Part shown: positions 1-10,852 of the stretch, piece after piece
How positions within the stretch are numbered: position 1 is the stretch's first letter
How the letters are laid out: each line of letters opens with the position of its first letter
The notes under the pieces: generated by a model
Seen by the model: the letters and a program-made list of their open reading frames with translations, nothing else
Database searches by the model: none
Told to the model about the DNA's origin: nothing
Translations under genes and position numbers: made by a program
DNA from: Pseudomonas viridiflava
Lineage (GTDB): Bacteria; Pseudomonadota; Gammaproteobacteria; Pseudomonadales; Pseudomonadaceae
Direction of reading: 5' to 3'
DNA length: 64,000 nt
Assembly (NCBI RefSeq): GCF_900573885.1
Contig: NZ_UPSE01000601.1
Span: forward strand, 248,001-312,000

Positions 1-87
1 CAGGGTCACCCCGAGGCGAGCCCGGGTCCACTGGACGTCGCCCCTTTGTTCGACCGATTCATCGAAGCCATGGCCGCGCGCCGTTAA
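1..87 (+). CDS. carA: CarA, C-terminal end (carbamoyl-phosphate synthase small chain), cut by window edge
   Basis: Only the last 28 codons and the TAA stop are present; the frame is open from base 1 and ends ...FIEAMAARR. The identity rests on position: the stop lies 35 bases before carB, and in Pseudomonas the glutaminase subunit gene carA directly precedes carB. The C-terminal tail is typical of proteobacterial CarA. CarA hydrolyses glutamine and passes ammonia to CarB. No catalytic residue is inside the window, so the call depends mostly on synteny. Confidence 0.85.
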   Translation, partial: QGHPEASPGPLDVAPLFDRFIEAMAARR

Positions 88-122
88 GCCTGCCGACTGA
101 CCAAAGGATTCGAGAGTAGAAA

Positions 123-3100
123 ATGCCAAAACGTACAGACATTAAAAGCATCCTGATCCTCGGCGCAGGCCCCATCGTGATCGGCCAGGCGTGCGAATTC
201 GATTACTCCGGCGCCCAAGCCTGTAAAGCCCTGCGCGAAGAGGGTTACCGGGTCATTCTGGTTAACTCCAACCCGGCCACCATCATGACCGACCCGGCCA
301 TGGCCGACGCCACCTACATCGAGCCGATCAAGTGGCAAACCGTTGCCAAGATCATCGAGAAAGAGCGTCCGGACGCGCTGCTGCCAACCATGGGCGGTCA
401 AACCGCACTGAACTGCGCTCTGGACCTGGAGCGCCACGGCGTTCTGGAAAAATTCGGTGTGGAAATGATCGGCGCCAACGCCGACACCATCGACAAAGCC
501 GAAGACCGCTCGCGCTTCGACAAGGCCATGAAAGATATCGGTCTGGCCTGCCCGCGCTCCGGTATTGCCCACAACATGGAAGAGGCCAACGCGGTTCTCG
601 AGAAGCTGGGCTTCCCGTGCATCATTCGCCCTTCGTTCACCATGGGTGGCACCGGCGGCGGCATCGCTTACAACCGTGAAGAATTCGAAGAAATCTGCGC
701 CCGTGGTCTGGACCTGTCGCCGACCAAAGAGCTGCTGATCGATGAGTCGCTGATCGGTTGGAAAGAGTACGAGATGGAAGTGGTCCGCGACAAAAAGGAC
801 AACTGCATCATCGTCTGCTCCATCGAGAACTTCGACCCGATGGGCGTGCACACCGGTGATTCCATCACCGTTGCTCCGGCGCAGACGTTGACCGACAAGG
901 AATACCAGATTCTGCGTAACGCCTCGCTGGCGGTGCTGCGTGAAATCGGCGTGGAAACCGGCGGTTCGAACGTGCAGTTCGGTATCTGCCCGGACACCGG
1001 CCGTATGGTGGTGATCGAGATGAACCCGCGGGTGTCTCGCTCGTCTGCCCTGGCCTCGAAAGCCACCGGCTTTCCCATCGCCAAAGTCGCCGCCAAACTC
1101 GCAGTGGGCTACACCCTCGACGAGCTGCAGAACGACATCACCGGCGGCAAGACCCCGGCCTCGTTCGAACCGGCCATCGACTACGTCGTCACCAAGATCC
1201 CTCGTTTCGCCTTTGAAAAATTCCCGAAAGCCGATGCCCGTCTGACCACGCAGATGAAATCGGTTGGTGAAGTGATGGCCATCGGTCGCACCTTCCAGGA
1301 GTCCGTACAGAAAGCCCTGCGCGGTCTGGAAGTGGGCGTTAACGGCTTTGATCCGAAACTGGATCTGACCAGCGCCGAAGCCAAAGGCATTCTCAAGCGT
1401 GAGCTGACCGTGCCGGGCGCCGAGCGCATCTGGTATGTGGCCGACGCCTTCCGTGCCGGCATGTCTTGCGACGATATCTTCGCGCTGACCAAGATCGATC
1501 ACTGGTTCCTGGTACAGATCGAAGACCTGATCAAAGACGAAGAACGCATCAAAACCATGGGCCTGTCGTCCATCGATCGCGATGTGATGTACAAGCTCAA
1601 GCGCAAAGGGTTTTCCGATGCTCGCCTGGCCAAGTTGCTGGGTGTAACCGAGAAAAATCTGCGCAGCCATCGCCACAAGCTGAAGGTGTTCCCGGTCTAC
1701 AAGCGCGTCGACACCTGCGCCGCCGAGTTCTCGACCGACACCGCGTACATGTACTCAACGTATGAAGAAGAGTGCGAAGCGAATCCGTCGACCCGCGACA
1801 AGATCATGATTCTGGGCGGTGGCCCGAACCGTATCGGTCAAGGGATCGAGTTTGACTACTGCTGCGTCCACGCCGCCTTGGCGATGCGCGACGATGGTTA
1901 CGAAACCATCATGGTCAACTGCAACCCGGAAACCGTTTCGACTGACTACGACACCTCGGACCGCCTGTATTTTGAGTCGGTAACCCTGGAAGACGTGCTT
2001 GAAATCGTCCGCGTAGAACAGCCGAAAGGCGTGATCGTGCAGTACGGCGGTCAGACTCCGCTGAAACTGGCTCGCGCCCTGGAAGAGGCTGGCGTTCCAA
2101 TCATCGGCACGTCGCCAGACGCCATCGACCGTGCTGAAGACCGCGAGCGCTTCCAGCAGATGGTTGAACGCCTGAACCTGCGTCAGCCGCCAAACGCTAC
2201 CGTGCGCAGCGAAGACGAAGCCATTCGCGCAGCCAACAAGATTGGTTATCCGCTGGTGGTGCGTCCTTCTTACGTGCTGGGCGGCCGGGCGATGGAAATC
2301 GTCTACGAAGAAGAAGAACTCAAGCGCTATCTGCGTGAGGCCGTGCAGGTCTCCAATGACAGCCCGGTGCTGCTCGATCACTTCCTCAACTGCGCCATCG
2401 AGGTCGATATCGATGCGGTGTGCGACGGCGAGACGGTCGTCATCGGCGCCATCATGCAGCACATCGAACAGGCCGGCGTTCACTCCGGTGACTCGGCTTG
2501 CTCGCTGCCGCCGTATTCGCTGCCCGCTCACATCCAGAACGAGATCCGCGAGCAGGTCAAGAAGATGGCCCTGGAGCTTGGTGTTGTAGGTTTGATGAAC
2601 GTGCAGATGGCCGTGCAAGGGGAGGATATCTTCGTGATCGAAGTGAACCCGCGCGCGTCGCGTACCGTGCCGTTCGTGTCCAAGTGCATCGGTGTCTCTC
2701 TGGCAATGATCGCGGCTCGCGTCATGGCCGGCAAAACGCTGAAGGAAGTAGGGCTGACCGAAGAGATCATTCCGAACTTCTACAGCGTGAAAGAAGCGGT
2801 GTTCCCGTTCGCCAAGTTTCCGGGCGTTGACCCGATCCTCGGCCCGGAAATGAAGTCGACCGGCGAAGTGATGGGCGTAGGCGACACGTTCGGCGAGGCG
2901 TTCGCTAAAGCCCAGATGGGCGCCAGCGAAATCCTGCCAACGGGCGGCACCGCCTTTATCAGCGTGCGTGACGATGACAAGCCGCTGGTTGCGGGTGTGG
3001 CTCGCGACCTGATCAGCCTGGGTTTTGAAATCGTCGCTACTGCTGGCACTGCCAAACTGATCGAAGCGGCTGGCCTGAAAGTGCGTCGTGTGAACAAGGT

Positions 3101-3344
3101 GACCGAAGGCCGTCCGCACGTGGTCGACATGATCAAAAATGACGAAGTCACGCTGATCATCAACACCACCGAAGGTCGTCAGTCGATCGCCGACTCTTAC
3201 TCCATCCGCCGTAACGCGCTGCAGCACAAGATTTACTGCACCACCACGATTGCAGCGGGCGAGGCTATCTGTGAAGCGCTAAAGTTCGGTCCCGAGAAGA
3301 CCGTGCGCCGCTTGCAGGATCTGCATGCAGGATTGAAGGCATGA
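123..3344 (+). CDS. carB: Carbamoyl-phosphate synthase large subunit
   Basis: Full-length CarB of 1073 residues, the usual size. It makes carbamoyl phosphate from bicarbonate, ammonia (supplied by CarA) and two ATP, for arginine and pyrimidine synthesis in the cytosol. Two homologous ATP-grasp halves are visible: PSFTMGGTGGG near residue 170 in the carboxyphosphate half and PSYVLGGRAMEIVY near residue 713 in the carbamoyl-phosphate half. The C-terminal ~135 residues (from about TGGTAFISVRDDDK) form the MGS-like allosteric domain bound by UMP/ornithine in the family. GAGAG upstream serves as ribosome-binding site. The stop overlaps the greA start (ATGA at 3341-3344), which indicates translational coupling. 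Confidence 0.98.
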   Translation: MPKRTDIKSILILGAGPIVIGQACEFDYSGAQACKALREEGYRVILVNSNPATIMTDPAMADATYIEPIKWQTVAKIIEKERPDALLPTMGGQTALNCALDLERHGVLEKFGVEMIGANADTIDKAEDRSRFDKAMKDIGLACPRSGIAHNMEEANAVLEKLGFPCIIRPSFTMGGTGGGIAYNREEFEEICARGLDLSPTKELLIDESLIGWKEYEMEVVRDKKDNCIIVCSIENFDPMGVHTGDSITVAPAQTLTDKEYQILRNASLAVLREIGVETGGSNVQFGICPDTGRMVVIEMNPRVSRSSALASKATGFPIAKVAAKLAVGYTLDELQNDITGGKTPASFEPAIDYVVTKIPRFAFEKFPKADARLTTQMKSVGEVMAIGRTFQESVQKALRGLEVGVNGFDPKLDLTSAEAKGILKRELTVPGAERIWYVADAFRAGMSCDDIFALTKIDHWFLVQIEDLIKDEERIKTMGLSSIDRDVMYKLKRKGFSDARLAKLLGVTEKNLRSHRHKLKVFPVYKRVDTCAAEFSTDTAYMYSTYEEECEANPSTRDKIMILGGGPNRIGQGIEFDYCCVHAALAMRDDGYETIMVNCNPETVSTDYDTSDRLYFESVTLEDVLEIVRVEQPKGVIVQYGGQTPLKLARALEEAGVPIIGTSPDAIDRAEDRERFQQMVERLNLRQPPNATVRSEDEAIRAANKIGYPLVVRPSYVLGGRAMEIVYEEEELKRYLREAVQVSNDSPVLLDHFLNCAIEVDIDAVCDGETVVIGAIMQHIEQAGVHSGDSACSLPPYSLPAHIQNEIREQVKKMALELGVVGLMNVQMAVQGEDIFVIEVNPRASRTVPFVSKCIGVSLAMIAARVMAGKTLKEVGLTEEIIPNFYSVKEAVFPFAKFPGVDPILGPEMKSTGEVMGVGDTFGEAFAKAQMGASEILPTGGTAFISVRDDDKPLVAGVARDLISLGFEIVATAGTAKLIEAAGLKVRRVNKVTEGRPHVVDMIKNDEVTLIINTTEGRQSIADSYSIRRNALQHKIYCTTTIAAGEAICEALKFGPEKTVRRLQDLHAGLKA

Positions 3345-3817
3345 TCAAGTACCCAATGACCGTCCAGGGCGCGCGCGCCCTGGAAGAAGAACACGCCCAT
3401 TTGACCAAGGTCGTGCGTCCGAAGCTCAGCCAGGACATCGGCACGGCCCGCGAATTGGGTGACCTGAAAGAAAACGCTGAATACCATGCCGCCCGCGAAC
3501 AGCAAGGCATGGTTGAGGCGCGCATCCGTGACATCGAGGGCCGTTTGCAGAACGCGCAAGTCATCGATGTGACGGCGATTGAGCCAACCGGCAAGGTGAT
3601 TTTCGGCACCACGGTGGAGATTGCGAACGTTGAAACAGACGAGCGCGTGACCTACCAGATCGTTGGTGAAGACGAAGCGGACATCAAGCTCGGCAAGATT
3701 TCCGTCGGCTCGCCAATCGCTCGCGCTCTGATCGCCAAGGAAGAAGGCGACGTTGTAGCGGTGCGCACGCCGGGTGGCGTGATCGAGTATGAGATTGTCG
3801 AGGTTCGTCATATCTAA
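3341..3817 (+). CDS. greA: Transcription elongation factor GreA
   Basis: 158 residues, the standard GreA length. GreA enters the RNA polymerase secondary channel and stimulates cleavage of backtracked transcripts. The N-terminal coiled coil carries the acidic tip motif GDLKENAEYHAAREQQ near residues 40-56, including the Asp/Glu pair that coordinates the catalytic Mg2+. The C-terminal FKBP-like domain ends with SVGSPIARALIAKEEGD and VRTPGG. It overlaps carB by four bases, so it is probably the last core gene of a carA-carB-greA unit. A second, divergent Gre-like protein lies at 62648-63118. Confidence 0.98.
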   Translation: MIKYPMTVQGARALEEEHAHLTKVVRPKLSQDIGTARELGDLKENAEYHAAREQQGMVEARIRDIEGRLQNAQVIDVTAIEPTGKVIFGTTVEIANVETDERVTYQIVGEDEADIKLGKISVGSPIARALIAKEEGDVVAVRTPGGVIEYEIVEVRHI

Positions 3818-4250
3818 AGCGCGCCCGCTCGATCTGGCCGCAATCAGTTGGCGGCTGGCTCAGACATTCTGGGTTGGCGGCCTCTGGTTGCTCCATTTCG
3901 TCATGCTGCCTGCGCTCGAGCGAATCGGTCTTGCGCCGATGCTCGTCGAAGAAATTGCCAATACCCTCAGCCCGTTGCTGGTGTTGCTTGCCGGTTTCGG
4001 GCTGTTGCTGCAGGCATTTGTTCTGATTCAAGCCCGGCGTTTTCCCTCGTTATGGCGCGATACACGCGGCCTGCTGTTGCTGGTGAGTTTGTTGACCGCG
4101 TTGCTATATGGCGCGCTGCATCGCTGGCAGCCGGACGCGCTGCGTTTGCAGCTGTTCTGTTTTTTGGTTTTGGCGTTGTGCGGTGCGCTGCTGGTTACAC
4201 AGCCGGTGCCGGAAGGCGAGACAGCCAGGGCGCGCGAGGCGCGCCACTGA
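3789..4250 (+). CDS. DUF4149-type small inner-membrane protein
   Basis: 153 residues with about four hydrophobic segments (FWVGGLWLLHFVMLPAL; LSPLLVLLAGFGLLLQAFVLI; GLLLLVSLLTALLYGAL; LQLFCFLVLALCGALLV), so it is an integral membrane protein. The pattern resembles the DUF4149 family, which commonly follows greA in pseudomonads; the biochemical role is unknown. The ATG chosen lies 29 bases inside the greA coding end, which suggests coupled translation. No closer in-frame start with a better ribosome-binding site is obvious. It converges on yhbY with only 12 bases between the stops, and the GC hairpin at its 3' end (GGCGCGC GAG GCGCGCC, about 4229-4245) may serve both strands. Confidence 0.8.
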   Translation: MRLSRFVISKARPLDLAAISWRLAQTFWVGGLWLLHFVMLPALERIGLAPMLVEEIANTLSPLLVLLAGFGLLLQAFVLIQARRFPSLWRDTRGLLLLVSLLTALLYGALHRWQPDALRLQLFCFLVLALCGALLVTQPVPEGETARAREARH

Positions 4251-4262
4251 CGGAAGGGCAAA

Positions 4263-4571
4263 TCAGCTGAAGCGGGTAACGTTGGAAAGCTGTTTGTTGA
4301 CCTTCGGGTTCTTGCGATAAATCAGCGCCATCTTGCCGATGACTTGTACCAGATCGCTTTTTGCGGTCTTGCACAGCTCATCGATTGCAGCCAAACGGCT
4401 TTCGCGTTCGGTGATTCTAAGTTGAATCTTGATCAGTTCATGATCAGTCAGGGCGCGTTCCAATTCGGCAAGCACACCTTCGGTCAAACCATTGTCAGCA
4501 ACAATCAATACCGGTTTTAGATGGTGACCGATAGATTTGTACTGTTTCTTCTGCTCCTGAGTGAGCGGCAT
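4263..4571 (-). CDS. yhbY: YhbY/CRS1-family RNA-binding protein
   Basis: 102 residues forming one CRM (CRS1-YhbY) domain. Members bind pre-50S ribosomal particles. The signature GHHLKPVLIVADNGLTEGVLAELERALTDHELIKIQL, split around residues 15-50, and the late GKMALIYRKNPKVNKQL are clear. The gene is divergent from rlmE, an arrangement shared with E. coli (yhbY next to rrmJ-ftsH), which supports a shared ribosome-assembly context. A GGGG-containing ribosome-binding site stands about 8 bases before the ATG. Confidence 0.95.
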   Translation of the reverse strand: MPLTQEQKKQYKSIGHHLKPVLIVADNGLTEGVLAELERALTDHELIKIQLRITERESRLAAIDELCKTAKSDLVQVIGKMALIYRKNPKVNKQLSNVTRFS

Positions 4572-4673
4572 AATCTGACCCCTGCGTCTGATCTGTAAAA
4601 AGCGGCGGCTAGTTTACCCGAGCGCCCTCGGTACCGCCCAGTTAATCACGCCCCGTCAATGTTGAGGTGCCCA

Positions 4674-5303
4674 GTGGCACGTTCCAAAACGAGTCAAGGT
4701 TGGTTGAAAGAGCATTTCAACGACCCTTACGTAAAGATGGCCCAGAAGGACGGCTACCGTTCTCGCGCCAGCTATAAGTTGTTAGAGATTCAGGAAAAGG
4801 ATCGCATCCTGCGGCCCGGCAACACGGTAATCGACCTGGGCGCGGCTCCAGGCGGTTGGTCGCAGGTCACCAGCCGTGTGCTGGGAGACAAGGGCCGTTT
4901 GATCGCGTCCGACATCCTGGAGATGGACAGCATTCCAGATGTCACCTTTATTCAAGGCGATTTCACGGAAGAGTCTGTACTGGCCCAGATACTTGAGGCG
5001 GTCGGCAATAATCCCGTGGACCTTGTGATTTCCGATATGGCCCCCAATATGAGTGGGGTGAAGATGGCCGATCAGGCGCGCGCCATGTATTTGTGCGAGC
5101 TGGCGCTGGATTTGGCCGGTCAGGTCTTACGACCGGGTGGCGATTTTCTGATCAAGATTTTCCAGGGCGAAGGTTTTGACACGTACCACAAGCAAGTGCG
5201 CACCATGTTCGAGAAGGTTCAGATGCGTAAGCCCCTGTCTTCCCGCGACCGGTCCCGCGAGCAATATCTGCTAGCCCGCGGTTTCCGCAGGGCGCAAGAT
5301 TGA
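4674..5303 (+). CDS. rlmE: 23S rRNA 2'-O-methyltransferase RlmE (FtsJ/RrmJ)
   Basis: Methylates the 2'-O of U2552 in the A loop of 23S rRNA using S-adenosylmethionine. I chose the GTG at 4674 (209 residues, the same length as E. coli RlmE), because GAGG stands six bases before it and the family starts MxxSK near here. An ATG at 4659 would only add MLRCP. The SAM motif VIDLGAAPGGWSQ and the K-D-K-E tetrad are present: Lys35 in RASYKL, Asp in VISDMAPNMSG, Lys in FLIKIFQGEG, Glu in SREQYLLA. It lies upstream of ftsH as in enterobacteria, with a 193-base gap. Confidence 0.97.
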   Translation: MARSKTSQGWLKEHFNDPYVKMAQKDGYRSRASYKLLEIQEKDRILRPGNTVIDLGAAPGGWSQVTSRVLGDKGRLIASDILEMDSIPDVTFIQGDFTEESVLAQILEAVGNNPVDLVISDMAPNMSGVKMADQARAMYLCELALDLAGQVLRPGGDFLIKIFQGEGFDTYHKQVRTMFEKVQMRKPLSSRDRSREQYLLARGFRRAQD

Positions 5304-5496
5304 ACCCCTGAAGACAGGGCTCAGTCGAACGTAGTAAGAGTCGAGCGTTGTTTGCCGTTTTCCGCGGCAGTGCCTCATAAAGGGTTACAGACGCTTCCTG
5401 CCTAGGCTCGGAAGTTGTGTAGTAAGTTAGGCGGATCAACATCCAGCCGTAATGCGAGGTTCGTCCCGCGTGGGGCCTGCTTCAGAGGGTAGCTAA
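5304..5496 (+). promoter_or_regulatory. ftsH upstream region, no assigned element
   Basis: 193 non-coding bases between rlmE and ftsH. It contains the inverted repeat CTTCC..GGAAG (about 5393-5423) and the AGAGGG ribosome-binding site at 5484-5489. FtsH is often heat-shock controlled, but I could not read a convincing sigma-32 or sigma-70 promoter here. The region is long enough to hold one, so it is recorded without a firm element. Confidence 0.3.
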
Positions 5497-7419
<1,923 letters not shown>

Positions 7420-7427
7420 GGCCTGAC

Positions 7428-8279
7428 ATGTCTCTGACGCAACACCCGAACCGGCTACCTTGTGGTAGCCGGTTTCTTGATTTAAGCCGCCCGCACGTGA
7501 TGGGCATCCTCAACGTTACTCCTGACTCTTTCTCTGATGGCGGGCGATACAGTCGCGTCGATCTGGCGTTGCGCCACGCCGCCGACATGGTGGCCGCGGG
7601 CGCAACCCTGATTGACGTCGGTGGCGAATCTACTCGCCCGGGCGCGCGACCCGTTTCCCCTGTTGAAGAGTTGGAGCGCGTAGCGCCAGTGGTCGAGGCC
7701 ATTGCGCGCAATCTGGATGTGATAATTTCGGTCGATACGTCGACGCCAGCGGTTATCCGCGAGTCCGCACGCCTCGGTGCAGGGCTGATCAATGACGTGC
7801 GCTCGCTCCAGCGTGACGGCGCTCTGGAAGCGGCGGCCGCTACTAGCTTGCCGGTGTGTCTGATGCATATGCGCGGCGAACCGGGCACCATGCAGGACAA
7901 CCCGGTCTACGCTGACCTCGTTGCCGAGGTGCGGGATTTCCTCGCTGAGCGCATGGCTGCGTGCGTTGAGGCGGGCATCGACGCCGAGCGCATTGTGCTG
8001 GATCCGGGCTTTGGCTTTGCCAAAACGTACGAGCACAACCTGTCGCTGTTTAAACATTTGGGCGAGCTGCACGCCCTGGGCCGGCCGCTGTTGGTCGGGG
8101 CTTCGCGTAAAAGCATGATCGGTCGGGCGCTGGGGCGAGAGGTTGGCGAGCGATTGCATGGCAGTCTTGCCCTGGCCGCTTTGGCCGTAGCGAAGGGCGC
8201 ACACATTTTGCGTGTGCATGACGTGGCGGAAACCGTCGACGTGGTGCGCATGATTGCTGCTGTGCAAGCAGCAGACTAA
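7428..8279 (+). CDS. folP: Dihydropteroate synthase
   Basis: 283 residues. Condenses p-aminobenzoate with 6-hydroxymethyl-dihydropterin diphosphate in folate synthesis; it is the sulfonamide target. Family motifs are clear: LDLSRPHVMGILNVTPDSFSDGG split near residues 18-39, DVGGESTRPGA, SVDTSTPAV, LDPGFGFAKTYEHN and VGASRKSMIG. It starts eight bases after ftsH with AAGG as ribosome-binding site, the ftsH-folP-glmM order seen in many gammaproteobacteria. Oddly, a perfect terminator-like stem-loop (7449-7474) falls within codons 8-16 of this gene, so folP may be expressed below ftsH. That stretch precedes the conserved LDLS strand and could vary freely. Confidence 0.97.
   Translation: MSLTQHPNRLPCGSRFLDLSRPHVMGILNVTPDSFSDGGRYSRVDLALRHAADMVAAGATLIDVGGESTRPGARPVSPVEELERVAPVVEAIARNLDVIISVDTSTPAVIRESARLGAGLINDVRSLQRDGALEAAAATSLPVCLMHMRGEPGTMQDNPVYADLVAEVRDFLAERMAACVEAGIDAERIVLDPGFGFAKTYEHNLSLFKHLGELHALGRPLLVGASRKSMIGRALGREVGERLHGSLALAALAVAKGAHILRVHDVAETVDVVRMIAAVQAAD
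7449..7479 (+). terminator. Terminator-like hairpin inside the folP 5' coding end
   Basis: An 11-bp perfect stem AACCGGCTACC / GGTAGCCGGTT with loop TTGT is followed by TCTTG. It lies about 30 bases after the ftsH stop but inside folP. Its shape is that of a rho-independent terminator with a short, interrupted T tract, so it may attenuate transcription leaving ftsH or only pause it. Seen in sequence; the function is inferred. Confidence 0.5.
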
Positions 8280-8295
8280 AAAGATCGGAGAACAC

Positions 8296-9633
8296 ATGGG
8301 CAAAAAGTATTTTGGCACCGACGGCATTCGTGGGCGCGTAGGTCAGTTTCCGATCACTCCTGATTTTATGCTCAAGCTCGGCTGGGCCGCAGGCATGGCG
8401 TTCCGCAAACAGGGCACTTGCCGGGTGCTGATCGGCAAAGACACCCGAATTTCAGGCTATATGTTTGAGTCTGCTTTGGAGGCCGGGCTTTCTGCCGCTG
8501 GCGCCGACGTGATGCTGCTTGGGCCGATGCCGACGCCGGCTATCGCTTATCTGACGCGTACCTTCCACGCTGAAGCAGGCATTGTCATCAGCGCCTCGCA
8601 CAACCCTCACGACGATAACGGCATCAAGTTCTTCTCCGGCCAAGGCACCAAACTGCCGGACGAACTGGAGCTGATGATCGAAGAATTGCTCGACGCGCCC
8701 ATGACCGTGGTCGATTCGGCGAAGCTGGGCAAAGTTTCCCGCATCAACGACGCCGCTGGCCGGTACATTGAGTTTTGCAAAAGCAGCGTGCCGACCAGTA
8801 CCGATTTCGCCGGGTTGAAACTGGTGGTGGACTGCGCACATGGTGCAGCGTACAAAATCGCGCCGAGTGTTTTTCGCGAACTGGGCGCCCACGTTACGGT
8901 TTTATCCGCTTCCCCTAACGGTCTGAATATCAACGATGACTGCGGCTCCACTCACATGGGCGCGCTGCAGGCGGCCGTCGTCGAGCATGGTGCGGATCTG
9001 GGTATTGGTTTTGATGGCGATGCCGACCGTGTGTTGATGGTTGATCACACCGGCGCGTTGGTCGACGGCGATGAACTGCTTTACATCATCGCGCGCGATT
9101 TGCAGGAGCTTGGCAAATTGCAGGGTGGCGTTGTGGGCACGCTGATGAGCAATTTGGGGCTCGAGTTAGCTCTCGCCGACCTGAATATTCCGTTCGTGCG
9201 TGCCAACGTTGGCGACCGATACGTGATCAGTGAATTGCTCGAGCGCGACTGGCAGATCGGTGGTGAGAACTCCGGCCATATCGTCTGCTTCCAGCACACC
9301 ACCACCGGCGACGCCATTATTGCTGCGTTGCAAGTGCTGTTAGCGTTGCGTCGCTGGGGCAAGAGCCTGGCGGAGGCCCGTCAGGGGCTGCGAAAGTGTC
9401 CGCAAGTACTGGTTAACGTGCGATTTGCCGGTGGCGTGGATCCTACTTCCCATCCTTCTGTAACCGAAGCGTGCGCCCGTGTAACCGAGCGTATGGGTGG
9501 GCGTGGCCGCGTGTTGCTGCGCAAGTCCGGCACCGAGCCGTTGGTTCGCGTAATGGTCGAGGGGGACGATGAAGCCCAGGTGCGTAGCTATGCTGATGAA
9601 TTAGCTAAAATAGTTACTGAAGTCTGTGCCTGA
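8296..9633 (+). CDS. glmM: Phosphoglucosamine mutase
   Basis: 445 residues, exactly the usual GlmM length, from the ATG at 8296 with GGAG six bases before; a longer frame to 8254 overlaps folP and has no support. It converts glucosamine-6-phosphate to glucosamine-1-phosphate for UDP-GlcNAc, hence peptidoglycan and LPS. The start KKYFGTDGIRGRVG, the active-site phosphoserine loop VISASHNPHDDNGIKFF near residue 100, the metal loop GFDGDADRVLMVD and the C-terminal RKSGTEPLVRVMVEG phosphate-binding loop are all visible. It lies 16 bases after folP, in the conserved folP-glmM order. Confidence 0.98.
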   Translation: MGKKYFGTDGIRGRVGQFPITPDFMLKLGWAAGMAFRKQGTCRVLIGKDTRISGYMFESALEAGLSAAGADVMLLGPMPTPAIAYLTRTFHAEAGIVISASHNPHDDNGIKFFSGQGTKLPDELELMIEELLDAPMTVVDSAKLGKVSRINDAAGRYIEFCKSSVPTSTDFAGLKLVVDCAHGAAYKIAPSVFRELGAHVTVLSASPNGLNINDDCGSTHMGALQAAVVEHGADLGIGFDGDADRVLMVDHTGALVDGDELLYIIARDLQELGKLQGGVVGTLMSNLGLELALADLNIPFVRANVGDRYVISELLERDWQIGGENSGHIVCFQHTTTGDAIIAALQVLLALRRWGKSLAEARQGLRKCPQVLVNVRFAGGVDPTSHPSVTEACARVTERMGGRGRVLLRKSGTEPLVRVMVEGDDEAQVRSYADELAKIVTEVCA

Positions 9634-9698
9634 TTCGGCTTGCTAATCCGTAATGTCTTGGGTAGCATCTGCGCCCACTTTGATCGACGAGGTAGAGC

Positions 9699-10454
9699 AT
9701 GCGTCGCCCTTTGGTAGCTGGTAACTGGAAAATGCACGGTACCCGCGCCAGCGTCGCTGAGTTGATCGATGGCCTGCACGCGCTGGTACTTCCGGCAGGT
9801 GTAGAGGTCGCGGTTTTTCCGCCGAGCCTTTATATCAATGACGTGCTTGCTGGTCTGGAAGGTAAGTCCATCGCCGTGGGTGCGCAGAATTGCGCAGCAG
9901 TGCCCGAACAGGGTGCGTTAACCGGTGAGATTGCTTCCAGTCAGCTGGCCGATGTGGGATGTGGCTTTGTGCTGGTAGGTCATTCCGAGCGCCGTCAGAT
10001 TCTGGGCGAAAGCGATGAGTTGCTGGTTCGTAAGTTCGCGGCGGTTCAAGCCTCTGGTTTGATTCCCGTGTTGTGCATAGGGGAAACCCTGGAGCAGCGC
10101 GAAGCGGGTCAGACCATTGAAGTCGTCAACCGTCAGGTGGGCTGCGTTATTGAAGCGTTGGGTGTTGAGGTTTTTGCTCGGGCAGTAATTGCGTACGAGC
10201 CGGTCTGGGCCATTGGTACAGGCCTTACCGCTACGCCGGAGCAGGCTCAGGAAGTGCACGCAGCAATTCGTGCGCAGCTGAGCGCCAGTGATGCTGAGGT
10301 GGCGGGTGGTGTAAGAATTCTTTATGGCGGCAGTGTCAAAGCGGCCAATGCGATTGAATTGTTCGGCATGCCGGATATCGATGGGGGGCTCATTGGTGGA
10401 GCCTCTCTGAATGCGGAAGAGTTTGGTGCGATCTGTCGCGCCGCAGGAAACTGA
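9699..10454 (+). CDS. tpiA: Triosephosphate isomerase
   Basis: 251 residues; interconverts dihydroxyacetone phosphate and glyceraldehyde-3-phosphate. The catalytic residues are visible: Lys11 in GNWKMHG, His in VGHSERR, Glu in AYEPVWAIGTG, plus the phosphate loop ILYGGSVKAAN and GGLIGGASL near the C terminus. GAGG stands six bases before the ATG. It is followed three bases later by secG, an arrangement typical of Pseudomonas and some other gammaproteobacteria, so the two are almost certainly co-transcribed. Confidence 0.98.
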   Translation: MRRPLVAGNWKMHGTRASVAELIDGLHALVLPAGVEVAVFPPSLYINDVLAGLEGKSIAVGAQNCAAVPEQGALTGEIASSQLADVGCGFVLVGHSERRQILGESDELLVRKFAAVQASGLIPVLCIGETLEQREAGQTIEVVNRQVGCVIEALGVEVFARAVIAYEPVWAIGTGLTATPEQAQEVHAAIRAQLSASDAEVAGGVRILYGGSVKAANAIELFGMPDIDGGLIGGASLNAEEFGAICRAAGN

Positions 10455-10457
10455 GAA

Positions 10458-10841
10458 ATGCTGGAAACTATCGTTGTAGTTTTGCATCTGCTGGCGGCCT
10501 TGGGCGTTGTTGCGCTCGTTTTGCTGCAGCAGGGTAAAGGCGCTGATGCTGGTGCCTCGTTTGGTTCGGGTGCTTCGGCAACTGTTTTTGGTAGCCAAGG
10601 TTCCTCTACCTTTCTTAGTCGTTTTACTGCTATACTTGCAGCCGCTTTTTTCATAACTAGCTTGGGCTTAGGCTACTTTGCTAAGGAAAAGGCTCACAAT
10701 CTGGGGCAGGCTGGTTTGCCTGATCCAGCTGTGTTGGAAGTACCGCAGCAAAAACCGGTCGCAGAAGATGTGCCGGTGCTCGAAGAGCAAAAGCCAGCGT
10801 CTAGCGCTAGCGATGTACCTCAAGCTCCAGAGCAGAAGTAA
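10458..10841 (+). CDS. secG: Protein translocase subunit SecG
   Basis: 127 residues, somewhat longer than E. coli SecG (110) because of a charged, Pro/Glu-rich tail. SecG stabilises the SecYE channel. It has the classic two-helix topology: LETIVVVLHLLAALGVVALVLLQ, then the conserved cytoplasmic loop QGKGADAGASFGSGASATVFG, then FLSRFTAILAAAFFITSLGLGYF. It lies directly after tpiA and 11 bases before tRNA-Leu, an order shared widely among gammaproteobacteria. Confidence 0.97.
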   Translation: MLETIVVVLHLLAALGVVALVLLQQGKGADAGASFGSGASATVFGSQGSSTFLSRFTAILAAAFFITSLGLGYFAKEKAHNLGQAGLPDPAVLEVPQQKPVAEDVPVLEEQKPASSASDVPQAPEQK

Positions 10842-10852
10842 GTGCGTTAATT

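Noticed and set aside
84..1676. 530-codon open frame on the minus strand opposite carB
   Set aside because: Antisense shadow of a GC-rich gene; carB is complete and conserved on the plus strand, and the frame has no ribosome-binding site or recognisable domain.
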